Of a stretch of DNA of 64,000 nucleotides, positions 1 to 11,770 are shown one piece after another. Location: positions 1,054,001-1,118,000 of the forward strand of contig ML133376.1 in assembly GCA_003864495.1 (NCBI GenBank), read 5' to 3'. Under the pieces are notes generated by a model. That model was not told the origin of the DNA. It did no database searches and worked only from the letters and a program-made list of their open reading frames with translations. Made by a program: the position numbers and the translations under genes. Each line of letters starts with the position of its first letter. The first letter of the stretch is position 1. Origin of the DNA: Nemopilema nomurai (Eukaryota; Cnidaria; Scyphozoa; Rhizostomeae; Rhizostomatidae).

Positions 1-309
1 AAACTGGAAGCAAGGAAGTTCAAGCAATTATAAAGCGATGCAAGAACGTGCCCTTAAAATAAGCATCTTTCAATAAGCTTAAGGAAAAAAGCAAAATAGC
101 TGAATGATTCAGAAAAGATTTCTACCAGGAGCCGGTTGTACTATAACTGTAGCATCTGTAATTAGCAACAACTGAAAACAGGCCCGTAGGAGCCGGGGTG
201 TGGGGAGGCTGCAGCCCCCCAATAATTGTCAAACTGTGTACTAAATGAGAGAGAATAGAATGAATTCTGACGGCACTGGTAAAAATTGTATTTTCACAAA
301 TAGTTGGTA
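1..309. other. No gene seen
   Basis: Non-coding sequence left of the hAT-like element. I see no open frame with coding character. A GC-rich patch near 180-225 resembles debris of a mobile-element terminus but has no partner I can identify. Confidence 0.4.
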
Positions 310-317
310 GCTTGCAC

Positions 318-879
318 CAGGGCCGCCGAGAGGCCGCTTAGGCCCTGTGTCGAAGTCCCGGTCGGGGCCCTGGAGTCGGATCCAAAAAAAATTGGGACCG
401 CGCCCATTATTTCCAATTATTTGAATGGGAAACGCCCATTATTTCCAAACGTTTGTGCTTGTTATAGAATATGAATAAAATACCCTAAAATGTAATAAAA
501 TCATTAATTCGAAAGATAAGCGATTTAAATACGCTTTTGACCACACCCTTTTAGCTGATTAAAGTGGACTTCAAAATGTGCTCCTTCAATTCTGGAGAAC
601 TACGCATTTTATATAACTTTATGCAACAATTCTAAATGCAATCATGACTCAATTGAACTGGACATAGATTAAAACAATATTATATGGGTTACCTAATTTT
701 AACAGGGTTCCCTCCCACAAATGAGTACAATTTTGCCAAACTCAGGGAAACTCAGCTTAAAAGATGAATCTGTAAATTTTTCATGTATGTGAAAAAATTT
801 TCATCATAATTTGGGGGGCCATTTCAGGCCGAGGCCCTGGGAAAAATTGCCCCCCTCTGCACCCCTCTCTGCACCACTG
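318..879. mobile_element. Non-autonomous hAT-like element (MITE)
   Basis: The ends are imperfect inverted repeats: the left end starts CAGGGCCGCCGAGAGG and the right end, read on the other strand, starts CAGTGGTGCAGAGAGG (12 of 16 match). The element is bounded by a perfect 8-bp direct repeat GCTTGCAC at 310-317 and 880-887. Eight-base target duplications and CAG-starting ends are typical of the hAT superfamily. At 562 bp it has no transposase frame, so it would depend on a transposase supplied elsewhere. Confidence 0.75.
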
Positions 880-887
880 GCTTGCAC

Positions 888-1460
888 TAATAATAGGGCA
901 GTTACATTTTATTCGGCAGTTAACAATAGGTCAGCTTGGATTTAGCACAACTTATTTCCTTTATTTCATAGCAGTATATCGGTGAGGTATTGATAAGTTA
1001 TTTTTCAGATGAATAGTTGCGCTTTTAAGCATTGGTTCCCTAAAAGCCCAGACGTTAAGAGTATTCAAAAAAAATTTCTGAGGGTCGCAAACACCTGGCT
1101 CTAGTTGCCTCCGGGTTGGCATTGCCATCCCATGCCACACCAAGGCTACGGGCCTGGTTCCAAATTGCAAACAGGGCGTCTCTTTAACACCAAGGGCGAT
1201 TCATAACTGTTACCAAAGAGTTTCAAAAGGGATTCAAAAGTTGAGCGTTACCGAAGGGTGATTTTTATTAAATGGACAAATTGATCTGTGTCAGGACAGC
1301 TGTAATTTCTTATTCAGGCTTTCTCGATAAAAGAAAATTAGTCAAAAATAGGAAGGTCAGGCTAAGAATATATTTTATGCAGAGATGAATCTGACTATAG
1401 AGCCTTGTTACACGTACTTGATTTGCAACGGACAACGCGACTGTCTTTGCTGGAGATAGC
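888..1460. other. No gene seen
   Basis: AT-rich intergenic sequence between the hAT-like element and the minisatellite. The short open frames here have no recognisable content. Confidence 0.4.
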
Positions 1461-1462
1461 TT

Positions 1463-4376
1463 TGATTGTCTTCTGCACTGATTGTCTTCTGCACTGATTG
1501 CGTTCTGCATTAATTGCCTTTTGCATTGATTGCCCTCTGCATTGATTGCCTTTTGCATTGACTGCCTTTTGCATTGATTGCATCCTGCATTGATTGCCTT
1601 TCGCATTGATTGCGTCCTGCATTGATTGCCTTTTGCATTGATTTCCTCCTACATTGATTTCCTCCTACATTGATTGTCTTCTGCACTGATTGTCTTCTGC
1701 ATTAATTGCCTTCTGCATTGATTGTCTTCTGCATTGATTGCCTTTTGCATTGATTGCGTCCTGCATTGATTGTCTTCTGCATTGATTGTCTTCTGCATTA
1801 ATTGCCTTCTGCATTGATTGCCTTCTGCATTGATTGCCTTTTGCATTGATTGCCTTTTGCATTGATTGCCTTTTGCATTGATTGTCTTCTGCACTGATTG
1901 TCTTCTGCATTAATTGCCTTCTGCATTGATTGCCTTTTGCATTGATTGCGTCCTGCATTGATTGTCTTCTGCATTGATTGTCTTCTGCATTAATTGCCTT
2001 TTGCATTGATTGCCTTCTGCATTGATTGCCTTTTGCATTGATTGCCTTTTGCATTGATTGTCTTCTGCATTGATTGTCTTCTGCACTGATTGTCTTCTGC
2101 ATTGATTGCCTTTTGCATTGATTGCCTTTTGCATTGATTGCCTTTTGCATTGATTGCGTCCTGCATTGATTGTCTTCTGCATTGATTGCCCTCTGCATTG
2201 ATTGCCTTTTGCATTGATTGCCTTCTGCATTGATTGCCTTTTGCATTGATTTCCTCCTACATTGATTTCCTCCTACATTGATTGTATTCTGCATTGATTG
2301 CCTTTTGCATTGATTGCCCTCTGCATTGATTGTCTTCTGCATTGATTGCCTTTTGCATTGATTGCCTTTTGCATTGATTGCGTCCTGAATTGATTGCCTT
2401 CTGCATTGATTGCCTTTTGCATTGATTGCGTCCTGCACTGATTGCCTTTTGCATTGATTGCGTCCTGCATTGATTGTCTTCTGCATTGATTGTCTTCTGC
2501 ATTGATTGTCTTCTGCACTGATTGTCTTCTGCATTGATTGCCCTCTGCATTGATTGCCCTCTGCATTGATTGTCTTCTGCATTAATTGCCTTCTGCATTG
2601 ATTGCCTTTTGCATTGATTGTCTTCTGCATTGATTGTCTTCTGCATTAATTGCCTTCTGCATTTATTGTCTTCTGCATTGATTGCCCTCTGCATTGATTG
2701 CCTTTTGCATTGATTGCGTCCTGCATTGATTGTCTTCTGCACTGATTGCGTTCTGCATTGATTGTCTTCTGCATTGATTGCCCTCTGCATTGATTGCCTT
2801 CTGCATTGATTGCCTTCTGCATTGATTGCCTTTTGCATTGATTGCCTTTTGCATTGATTGCGTCCTGAATTGATTGCCTTCTGCATTGATTGCCTTTTGC
2901 ATTGATTGCGTCCTGCATTGATTGCCTTTTGCATTGATTTCCTCCTACATTGATTTCCTCCTACATTGATTGTCTTCTGCACTGATTGTCTTCTGCATTT
3001 ATTGTCTTCTGCATTGATTGCCCTCTGCATTGATTGCCTTTTGCATTGATTGCGTCCTGCATTGATTTCCTCCTACATTGATTGTCTTCTGTACTGATTG
3101 TCTTCTGCATTGATTGCCTTCTGCATTGATTGCCTTTTGCATTGATTGCCTTTTGCATTGATTGCCTTTTGCATTGATTGCGTCCTGAATTGATTGCCTT
3201 CTGCATTGATTGCCTTTTGCATTGATTGCGTCCTGCATTGATTGCCTTTTGCATTGATTTCCTCCTACATTGATTTCCTCCTACATTGATTGTCTTCTGC
3301 ACTGATTGTCTTCTGCATTTATTGTCTTCTGCATTGATTGCCCTCTGCATTGATTGCCTTTTGCATTGATTGCGTCCTGCATTGATTTCCTCCTACATTG
3401 ATTGTCTTCTGTACTGATTGTCTTCTGCATTGATTGCCTTCTGCATTGATTGCCTTTTGCATTGATTGCCTTTTGCATTGATTGCCTTTTGCATTGATTG
3501 CGTCCTGAATTGATTGCCTTCTGCATTGATTGCCTTTTGCATTGATTGCGTCCTGCATTGATTGCCTTTTGCATTGATTTCCTCCTACATTGATTTCCTC
3601 CTACATTTATTGTCTTCTGCATTGATTGCCCTCTGCATTGATTGCCTTTTGCATTGATTGCGTCCTGCATTGATTGTCTTCTGCACTGATTGCGTTCTGC
3701 ATTGATTGTCTTCTGCATTGATTGCCCTCTGCATTGATTGCCTTTTGCATTGATTGCGTCCTGCATTGATTGTCTTCTGCATTGATTGCCTTCTGCATTG
3801 ATTGCCTTCTGCATTGATTGCCTTTTGCATTGATTGCCTTTTGCATTGATTGCGTCCTGAATTGATTGCCTTCTGCATTGATTGCCTTTTGCATTGATTG
3901 CGTCCTGCATTGATTGCCTTTTGCATTGATTTCCTCCTACATTGATTTCCTCCTACATTGATTGTCTTCTGCACTGATTGTCTTCTGCATTTATTGTCTT
4001 CTGCATTGATTGCCCTCTGCATTGATTGCCTTTTGCATTGATTGCGTCCTGCATTGATTTCCTCCTACATTGATTGTCTTCTGTACTGATTGTCTTCTGC
4101 ATTGATTGCCTTCTGCATTGATTGCCTTTTGCATTGATTGCCTTTTGCATTGATTGCCTTTTGCATTGATTGCGTCCTGAATTGATTGCCTTCTGCATTG
4201 ATTGCCTTTTGCATTGATTGCGTCCTGCATTGATTGCCTTTTGCATTGATTTCCTCCTACATTGATTTCCTCCTACATTGATTGTCTTCTGCACTGATTG
4301 TCTTCTGCATTAATTGCCTTCTGCATTGATTGTCTTCTGCATTGATTGCCTTCTGCATTGATTGCTTTTTGCACTG
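1463..4376. repeat. 16-bp minisatellite, ~180 copies, with higher-order structure
   Basis: The unit is close to ATTGATTGCCTTTTGC, with variants GTCTTC, GCGTCC, GCCCTC and TTCCTCCTAC. The paired variant TTCCTCCTAC-ATTGA-TTTCCTCCTAC recurs with its second half at about 2941, 3261, 3581, 3933 and 4253. That is a 320-bp (20-unit) higher-order period with one 352-bp (22-unit) interval. Because 16 is not a multiple of 3 and the unit lacks stops on the minus strand, all three minus frames read the same 16-residue motif (MQKAINAEGNQCRRQS-like). I see these long frames as a by-product of the repeat, not as genes. Confidence 0.95.
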
Positions 4377-5247
4377 GTTTTCCTCTGCAGCGACTTCATA
4401 GAAGCATTTAAAAATGTTGCTTGAATGCTAGAATTTTACACAGATGCAACATTAATATGTTTCTTTGCTTGTACAAGCTGCCATTTCAAAAACTTTACCT
4501 GCAAACTCCGACCCACTCTTGACCAAATCAACTAAAGATTTTGGCGTCTATTAGTTTTTCCAATCATCTTTAAGGTTGCGAAACAAGTCTGTATGCTTTT
4601 TAAATTGAATCCGAGAAATGTTAAACACGGCTTAATGGGATTTGTCAAGTTTACCAGGTCAACAAAAGCTGAGTGCATTCATTTGTACAGGAATTTAAAT
4701 TGTCAGTGAAAATTGGTCAATTGAGAAAGAAAGCTTGCTAGAAATAAGATTGGCAAACAGTGTGAAAGCAACTTCTTGGAGTGCAGGTGCGAATAGCATG
4801 CGTCAAGTCTTTTGTCTAGATGACCAACCTCCAAATCAGTAGCCTCCAAATCTTAGTCGCTCTGGGCGACTCATACTCTATGAGAAATGGAATCCAAACG
4901 TTTGTTCACATCACAAAGGGAGCCTTTGGGGGTACCCAGGTTCCAGTCTCACGCCCTACTTTCCTAAATTTGTGAAAGGAATTGAACATGCTGGAATACA
5001 AAAAGTTTCTGTAGCTGCGGGTAGATTTGAAATAATTTTAGAAGCAACAGGAAACAGACAATCAAGTTTCCAATGGCAATTTTGATTCTACTTAAATTGA
5101 AAACACCGAACCTTCAATCAACAACAAATTTTAGTTCAAGTTTCTGCAGTTATAATTTAGAATGCAACTGAGTCATGTTAAATAATAATCTATGTAAAAA
5201 TATAACAATTTAATGTAATGGTTCTCGTCTGCATTCAAACAAAAATC
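4377..5247. other. Intergenic, no gene seen
   Basis: Sequence between the minisatellite and the 3' end of the SYCP2 gene. I see no exon with good splice sites and family similarity. Confidence 0.4.
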
Positions 5248-5257
5248 TTTATTTATT
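5248..5257 (-). promoter_or_regulatory. Polyadenylation signal of SYCP2
   Basis: On the minus strand AATAAA overlaps and follows the TAA stop codon of the candidate last exon (…GAAATAAATAAAG). The 3' UTR must therefore be very short. The signal is common by chance in AT-rich DNA; its position next to the stop gives it weight. Confidence 0.4.
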
Positions 5258-8200
5258 TCATGTCTTCATGCGCCGCTTTAGAGCCTTCATTTTGTTCGGA
5301 TCCAATTTTGCTATAAAAGATAAAAATACGGATGAACAAAAGCGTATGAACCTAGGAAATGATATAGGAGCTTGACATACAGAAGTAAGAATGCATCACG
5401 CAACAGTCGAACGTGAAAGAAAATGAACCTGATCCCTCTCCGATTTTCCATTACAAAACACAGTGCTCAGGAAAAATGATACGCTGAATGCAATGAGACA
5501 GGGGGTGCAAGAATATCGGGTTCAATAGAAGAGATATGTCTCATGAGAATACTAGCAATTTTAAGGCAAAGTAGCAAAGAAAGGTGAAAATGAATTTCCA
5601 AGGAGGGGGAAGGAAAGTATGTATTCTGATTAAAGGAAAAAATTCAACAGACTGAGAATTCCAATTCATCTTTGTTTTTTTTTAAAAACACAGAGTCTTG
5701 GCAGTTCATAACAAACTTTTATTAGATTTGTGGCAAATCAAAAAATTATCATAAACCCTTACAGCTTTAGATGAATTCCTCTGCAAGATCTGTTTGAACC
5801 AACCCCTGTCATTTTCAAGATAGAAGCATCAATTTCAAAGCAGGCATCAATTCACTAAGAGTTGCCCTGGGCACCCCTTGTTTGCTTTCTTTCTGGCAGG
5901 GCACTTGGGGACTAAACAGAGCATTAGATTTTGTCCCTTCTAGGCCATATTGAATAAAAATTCGCAAGCGTGATCAGGTATCCTTCACGAAAAACTCATA
6001 GAGGTAGTTTCTAAGCACTTACAGTAGTATCAATTGTGGATCTGCTGAGAAAAAAGGCAACTGCTAGAAAAGCGTAGTACATGAATGAGTAATCTTGGTA
6101 AACTGCATATGAGTAATTGAAGAAGTCGACAATGCAACACAATTAGTGAAACTGCCTACCATTTCACCCTGGCTTCCTTCTTCCAGATGTATCATTCTCT
6201 TAGAGAGTAATGTTACCACGTTTTCAAGACCTTCCAATCTAAAACACAAATTCTAGGCATTTGCATAATTTCAAGTAAACATTAACATAGTCTTGGTGAA
6301 AAAATGAATTGCGTCTTGAGATTAAATGGGAAAAGCCTGGTAAAAGAAGATGTAAGATGACAGCCTATGGATATCAATCATGGAAAAAAATAAAAATGCA
6401 GTTTAAGTCCATAAGATGAAGTATTGAGCAGGTGTCATGGGAGACTGAGGCGAGCTGACTTTTGAAGCTGCTTAGATAGACAATGGGCCATTAAAATGTG
6501 TCTGAGTCAACTTGAACCTGAGAAGAAAATTGAGAGCGTCACCTTTTCAATTGCAGCGTAGATGATTTGACACTTTCCTGTTGGCATTTGAGCAACAAGT
6601 TCTGTAATATGCAATATAAAATGACTGAATTCTTTGGCTCACAATATCAGTATACTATGAAAGTGTAATAAACCTTGACTTTTTTTAATTTAAAAGCGAC
6701 AGTCATCATTTCCATATAAAAATGACGCTCCTAAACTACAATGCCATTACTTTCCGATTTGCGTTGATTCTTTGCAGGTTAGGTACTTTGAAAATCTATG
6801 AATCCTTTGTTATCTCTCCAAAATCATCATCCTGTTTTGGCTCATCTAAAGGGCGAAATTTCTGCTGTTCGACTTTCTTCATATGAGTCAAAGCATGAAA
6901 GTACAGTAGGAGGGTAATAGAAGGTTTATCCCGAACACCAATCCCGGCTAAAGGCATACCAAAATGTTGTCTTCACGATTTCTTTGCTTCTCTAGCTCCT
7001 TTTTCACGAGTCTGAATTCAGAATTTAGCATGCTGTCAATCTCCTTGGCATACGTCTCTCTGACAAACAATAAATACATTGATATAATATTATACATTGA
7101 TATTTCGTAAAGTTCACAAGTCAATGTGGCTAAAATCAGTTTTGTTATTCACAAAAGATAAATGCATCACACCTTTGCTTTCGTTGCTGTGATACTGAGT
7201 TTTTCTTTGTTTGCTCCATGACTGCACCCTGAAAATGAACTCAGTGACAGGAACAATCAGCTGGTGATAGAAAAGGCAACAGACCAACATGAACAGGCAC
7301 ATCATGTGATGCTCTCAAACCTTCAGAAACACAGCTGAAGCTTCAATCAAAGCACAAATTGTTTAATAACATTTCACGTTGAAGTGCAATGAAAAGTAAA
7401 GTAATTCTCAGTTTACATACCGTCTGCATTTTATGACAAGGAAGCCCAAGAAAAGCGCTCATTTTGAACCTAGGAGAGTGATGCAGAATCAGCAACGAAA
7501 TTGTTGGCAATTGCAGTTACTACCAAATCCCGTGAGTTGTGAGAGAGTCTGGAAGCACTTCCGACTGCTCACGGGAAAGTGGCGTCTAAATAGGACGAGT
7601 ATTTTGGGAAGGGTTCTCTACGAAAATCGGAAAAAACTAAGGAGTAAAATGTGGGCGAATGAAGCACACTTTCAATTTTACACGTTGAGTGCACTAAGCA
7701 AGCAGTCGAGTCATTTTATCTAATTCATGCTTGGATTGAGAAAAGCCAGACGGCCTTTATGCATACGGCTACGAAACTCTCTCAAAGGCTGATATCAAAT
7801 CTTCTTTGTAAAATCTCAAGGTTCTATAAAATGAAACCAGCAAGGCAAGGCAACGAAGAGGAAATATGAATTTCAGCTGAAAAATGATGCAACCTAAGCA
7901 TATCTCTTCTGCACTACAGTGCTGCATTGGAAGGTTCCTGCCTCACTGTAAACTTTGCAGAACGGCTTACCTCGACTGGCCTGTAGTTCGACGACTACAA
8001 GGTGTTTCCTCAGGTTCCAACTGATTAAACTGCTCTCCGTCGTTTGAGAAACTATCTGGATCGCTACAGTTGAAGCTGGCCAAAACAGACAAGGCGTGTG
8101 CTTCACTGACGTCACTTCCAGAACTTTCTAGAGAAGTCAAGGCTTGTTAGTCTAAAACTGATTACATCTATTTAGGCAAGAGCAAGGCAAGAACAATAAC

Positions 8201-11200
8201 GAACTATTCTCAACAAAAAGAATCAATGTTTATGAGATTGAAAGAGTTAGAGACTTAAGGGAGAATGAAAATACTAACCAAGTTCAAATCTTTTTCGTTT
8301 GGCTTGCTGTTTTCTAACACCCTTTGCAGTTGATGTCTTTTGCCTTTCTTTAGGCATTCCTCTCTTTGTTTGATCTGCGAAAAAGCAGAAGAGTTACCAA
8401 GTTTGCTTATTCTCTCATTTTGTTTTGCAACATCTCAACATTTATCCAACAAACTATGTAAAATAAAAGCTGCTTTTCCAAAAGCTGAAACCAAGTTTAA
8501 AATGTTCGGCATGCATTGCCTATTTGCTCCAACAACCACACCCCCTCCGCCCATCAAATCACTAAACATTTACACCAACAATGTATTCCAAAGAATATCG
8601 AGCTAAGGGACTAAATTACTTAAAAGCTTTGTTTCATTAAAAGCAAGAGTTTTTTTCAGTTCAGATAAGGTCTGCCATGATTCATTCAAAGCATCAGCAT
8701 AGATTCAAGATGTCCACAAGCCAAATTGCAGCACAAAAATTCTTACGACTGAGTCTCTCAGCTCGTTCCTTGATTTGCGGCTCTTCGAGAATGTCACACT
8801 TCAACCGGAAGTTCTTAACTACCTAGCAAGAAAAAAATTCGAAAATCAGCAAAAGTGTGTGTTGGGGACTGCGGCATTGACCATCACTGTATGTTTCTAT
8901 TCCTAACGTAGACCTAACAGACAGAAACATGAGCGAAGACAGAGAGAAGCCTTCTTCCAGCTGTCATATGGCTATCGACCAAGCCTGGGTTACTATACTT
9001 TGTCTATCACAAGGACCTGAATTGTTTATCTTTAATGACTTAATTTTGCAACTACATATCAATACATACCACGACATTTTTGGCTTACAAAAATATCAAA
9101 TTGTCAAAGTATGCCAGTAGATAAAAATTTTAAATGCCTCAGGAATTGCACAGATCGTTGCAAATATATCAGTACTTGTCAGCAATTGGTACCATGAAAC
9201 AAGTAAATTTCCCAGTTCTTTTTAAATGCAAACCAGAAGAACTCTTTCGCAGCGTACCTTTGGCGTGTCATAAATGCCCTGTTCGGGAATCCGGTGCTCT
9301 TCATCACGGACCAATAGAGACCCATAGTCTTCATCCGCTCCTTCGGTTGTTGCTCTCGTACTCGCAGAGTCCAATATGCGCTGAAACGAATCCCTAGCTA
9401 GTAGAACCATGACGTTGTTGGTTGTTTTTATTGATTTAAACACTATGCAAGCTGACGACCAAACAATGCGATAGAAGCCCATTTGCAGGCTATCATGCTG
9501 CGGACCGCTAAACATAAGATGGACTGTCCTTTTGATGAAGTAGTAATGAAAGTAGATTCTAATGACGTCAGCAGTCCTGGAAATCGCAAAAGCTATACAA
9601 GTGCTACGTCCGTATAATAGATAAAGCTGGCACAACTGACCCTTGACATCAAGGCAAAGGACTTCACAGGGTCACAGTGCTCCTCCGTCGCGGACCTTTC
9701 AATTTGATCTATGTCCACACAGGGCAGTGACTGCTCAACGCTCGTGTCCACTGGGAAATCTGCCGCCTTCTCATCGCATTCCATGAGGAGCTTTTTCGAT
9801 CTTAATTTCTTGGCTTTCTTCTTGACTCTTACGTCAATGCGTTTCTCTTCCAAATAAGGCACTGCAGCATCTTCCTGTTCTAAACACAAAACGAGGGATG
9901 ATCACAATTTCACACGAGTTGAAGACGCTCATGCCAAAGCCTTCGGCGCGTTATTCTTCAGGCCCCTGGTGGGAGAACTCGGTCTACATATAAATGTTTG
10001 ATGGGCTAGACCCAGACTGCTTTCTGCGCGAGGTACTTCATTCCATTATTCTTATGTTGATTAGCTTGGGATGTGGCAGTTCTTAGTTACTCGTGAAAAA
10101 GAAGTTTTTGTCGTCTTGTTTTGGTAACAAGAAGTCATACAACTAGATCTTGTCGTCTCTCTATATCTTGAATTCTCTACATTCCAGCAATAAACAATAA
10201 TGTATATCCACCCCGGCAACAAAGGTATGTGCTTCAAATTATGACAATTTCAACAGAATCCCTACTACAAATAGCAAGATACTTCTAATGGTCTCACTGT
10301 ACACTTTGATCATTTATTATATATCCTACTTAACATTTCCCCTCAAAACTGCCACTAATGTCACGAGTGCACCGTTGAAGGGAATTCTGTTTAGTCCAGT
10401 ACCAATCTCATGCCAATCTCATGGTGGAATGTATGAAAGACTAGATTGGTATTCATCGAAAGCTCGTTTATCAAATTTTACTATGTACATGAAAGGAAAC
10501 AAATTAATTTGAAGTCAAGTGGTCACGTCTCAAGTGCGAGCAAAGGCAACGTGTGTGCATTACCTTGCTGAGAAGTCACTTCATCTGCTTGATCAATGTG
10601 CTTGTCAGTTGCTTGCTTCCAGCGAAGTAGCCTAGAACGCCGTGTTCTGCTATAGCTGTCATCAGATTCACTTGAAGACAGTGTCTTTACTCTCTCCTGC
10701 TGGTGACAACAATCAAGCGAGGAAAGGATTATTGCTAAGGAAATAAATTCATCCAAAAAGACTGGCTGCTACCTATGACGTGCTACTTGAAATAAAGTAT
10801 ATAGAAATAATATTGCCTTAATACTAATCAAGCAAAACCAGTTTATACTTAAAGCAGAACCTGTTTTAACAGAAGGTAAGAAGCTCGCAAGCCACGTTGC
10901 TGTCTTTTAAGGTAACGATATTGTCGGACAGAGGATCAGCTCATCGCGAAATACAACCACGAAAGCACATCATAATGCCAGGGATTCCCCCACAAGTGAC
11001 CGGGGTGCTGCGAATATGTGAGGGACACCAAACCTTTTGAGAAGTTATTATGTCATCATAGAGTTATCAGGTCGAGGTCATCGTAAACAAAGCAGCGCTG
11101 AGCTTTGCTTCTGCATGGGCCCCATAGCAAGGTTGTAAAGCAGAAGAATTCGTGAAACAACTGTGCATGGAGGCTTTGAATTTGGAAAGATGGAGAGGAA

Positions 11201-11718
11201 GACAAAAAACAATCTTCGTTACAGAGGGAAATCTTCTTGCAATTCTTGGCAAATAGCCTTGCAATTTAAAGCTGTCCGTGGTAAATGAAGATACTCAAAG
11301 CAGATGAAAGGAGGATAACGAGAAAATGCTGAATGCGGTTACGCAAGTGACCCTGTCCCGGCGGCAGTTCTGGTGTAAGGTCACACTGAAAGATGCGAAG
11401 AAGCGATCAGGGGTATGAAGACAAAGGAGGCAGCAGGGCCATGGTAAATAACGGCAGACGTCACCAAAGCGATGGGTGGCAGTTGGAGGTTGTGGCAGAT
11501 TATGACAAGAGGACTGTGCCAAAAAAGCAAAAGAAATATCACGGCATCGATTTACAAGCGAAACAGAAATGGGGTGTAAGAACTTCAGAGAAACCAAACT
11601 GAGAGACATAGAGATAGAGATAGAGAGAGAGAGCGAGAGAGAGAGGGAGAGAAAGAGAGAGAAAGAGAGAGAGAGATACAGAGAGAGAGAGAGAGAGAAA
11701 AACGAGAGAGAGAGATAC

Positions 11719-11770
<52 letters not shown>

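Noticed and set aside
1310..4294. Long overlapping minus-strand frames encoding MQKAINAEGNQCRRQS-type repeats
   Set aside because: They arise because a stop-free 16-bp unit reads open in all three minus frames. No splice sites, start context or non-repeat domain supports a gene.
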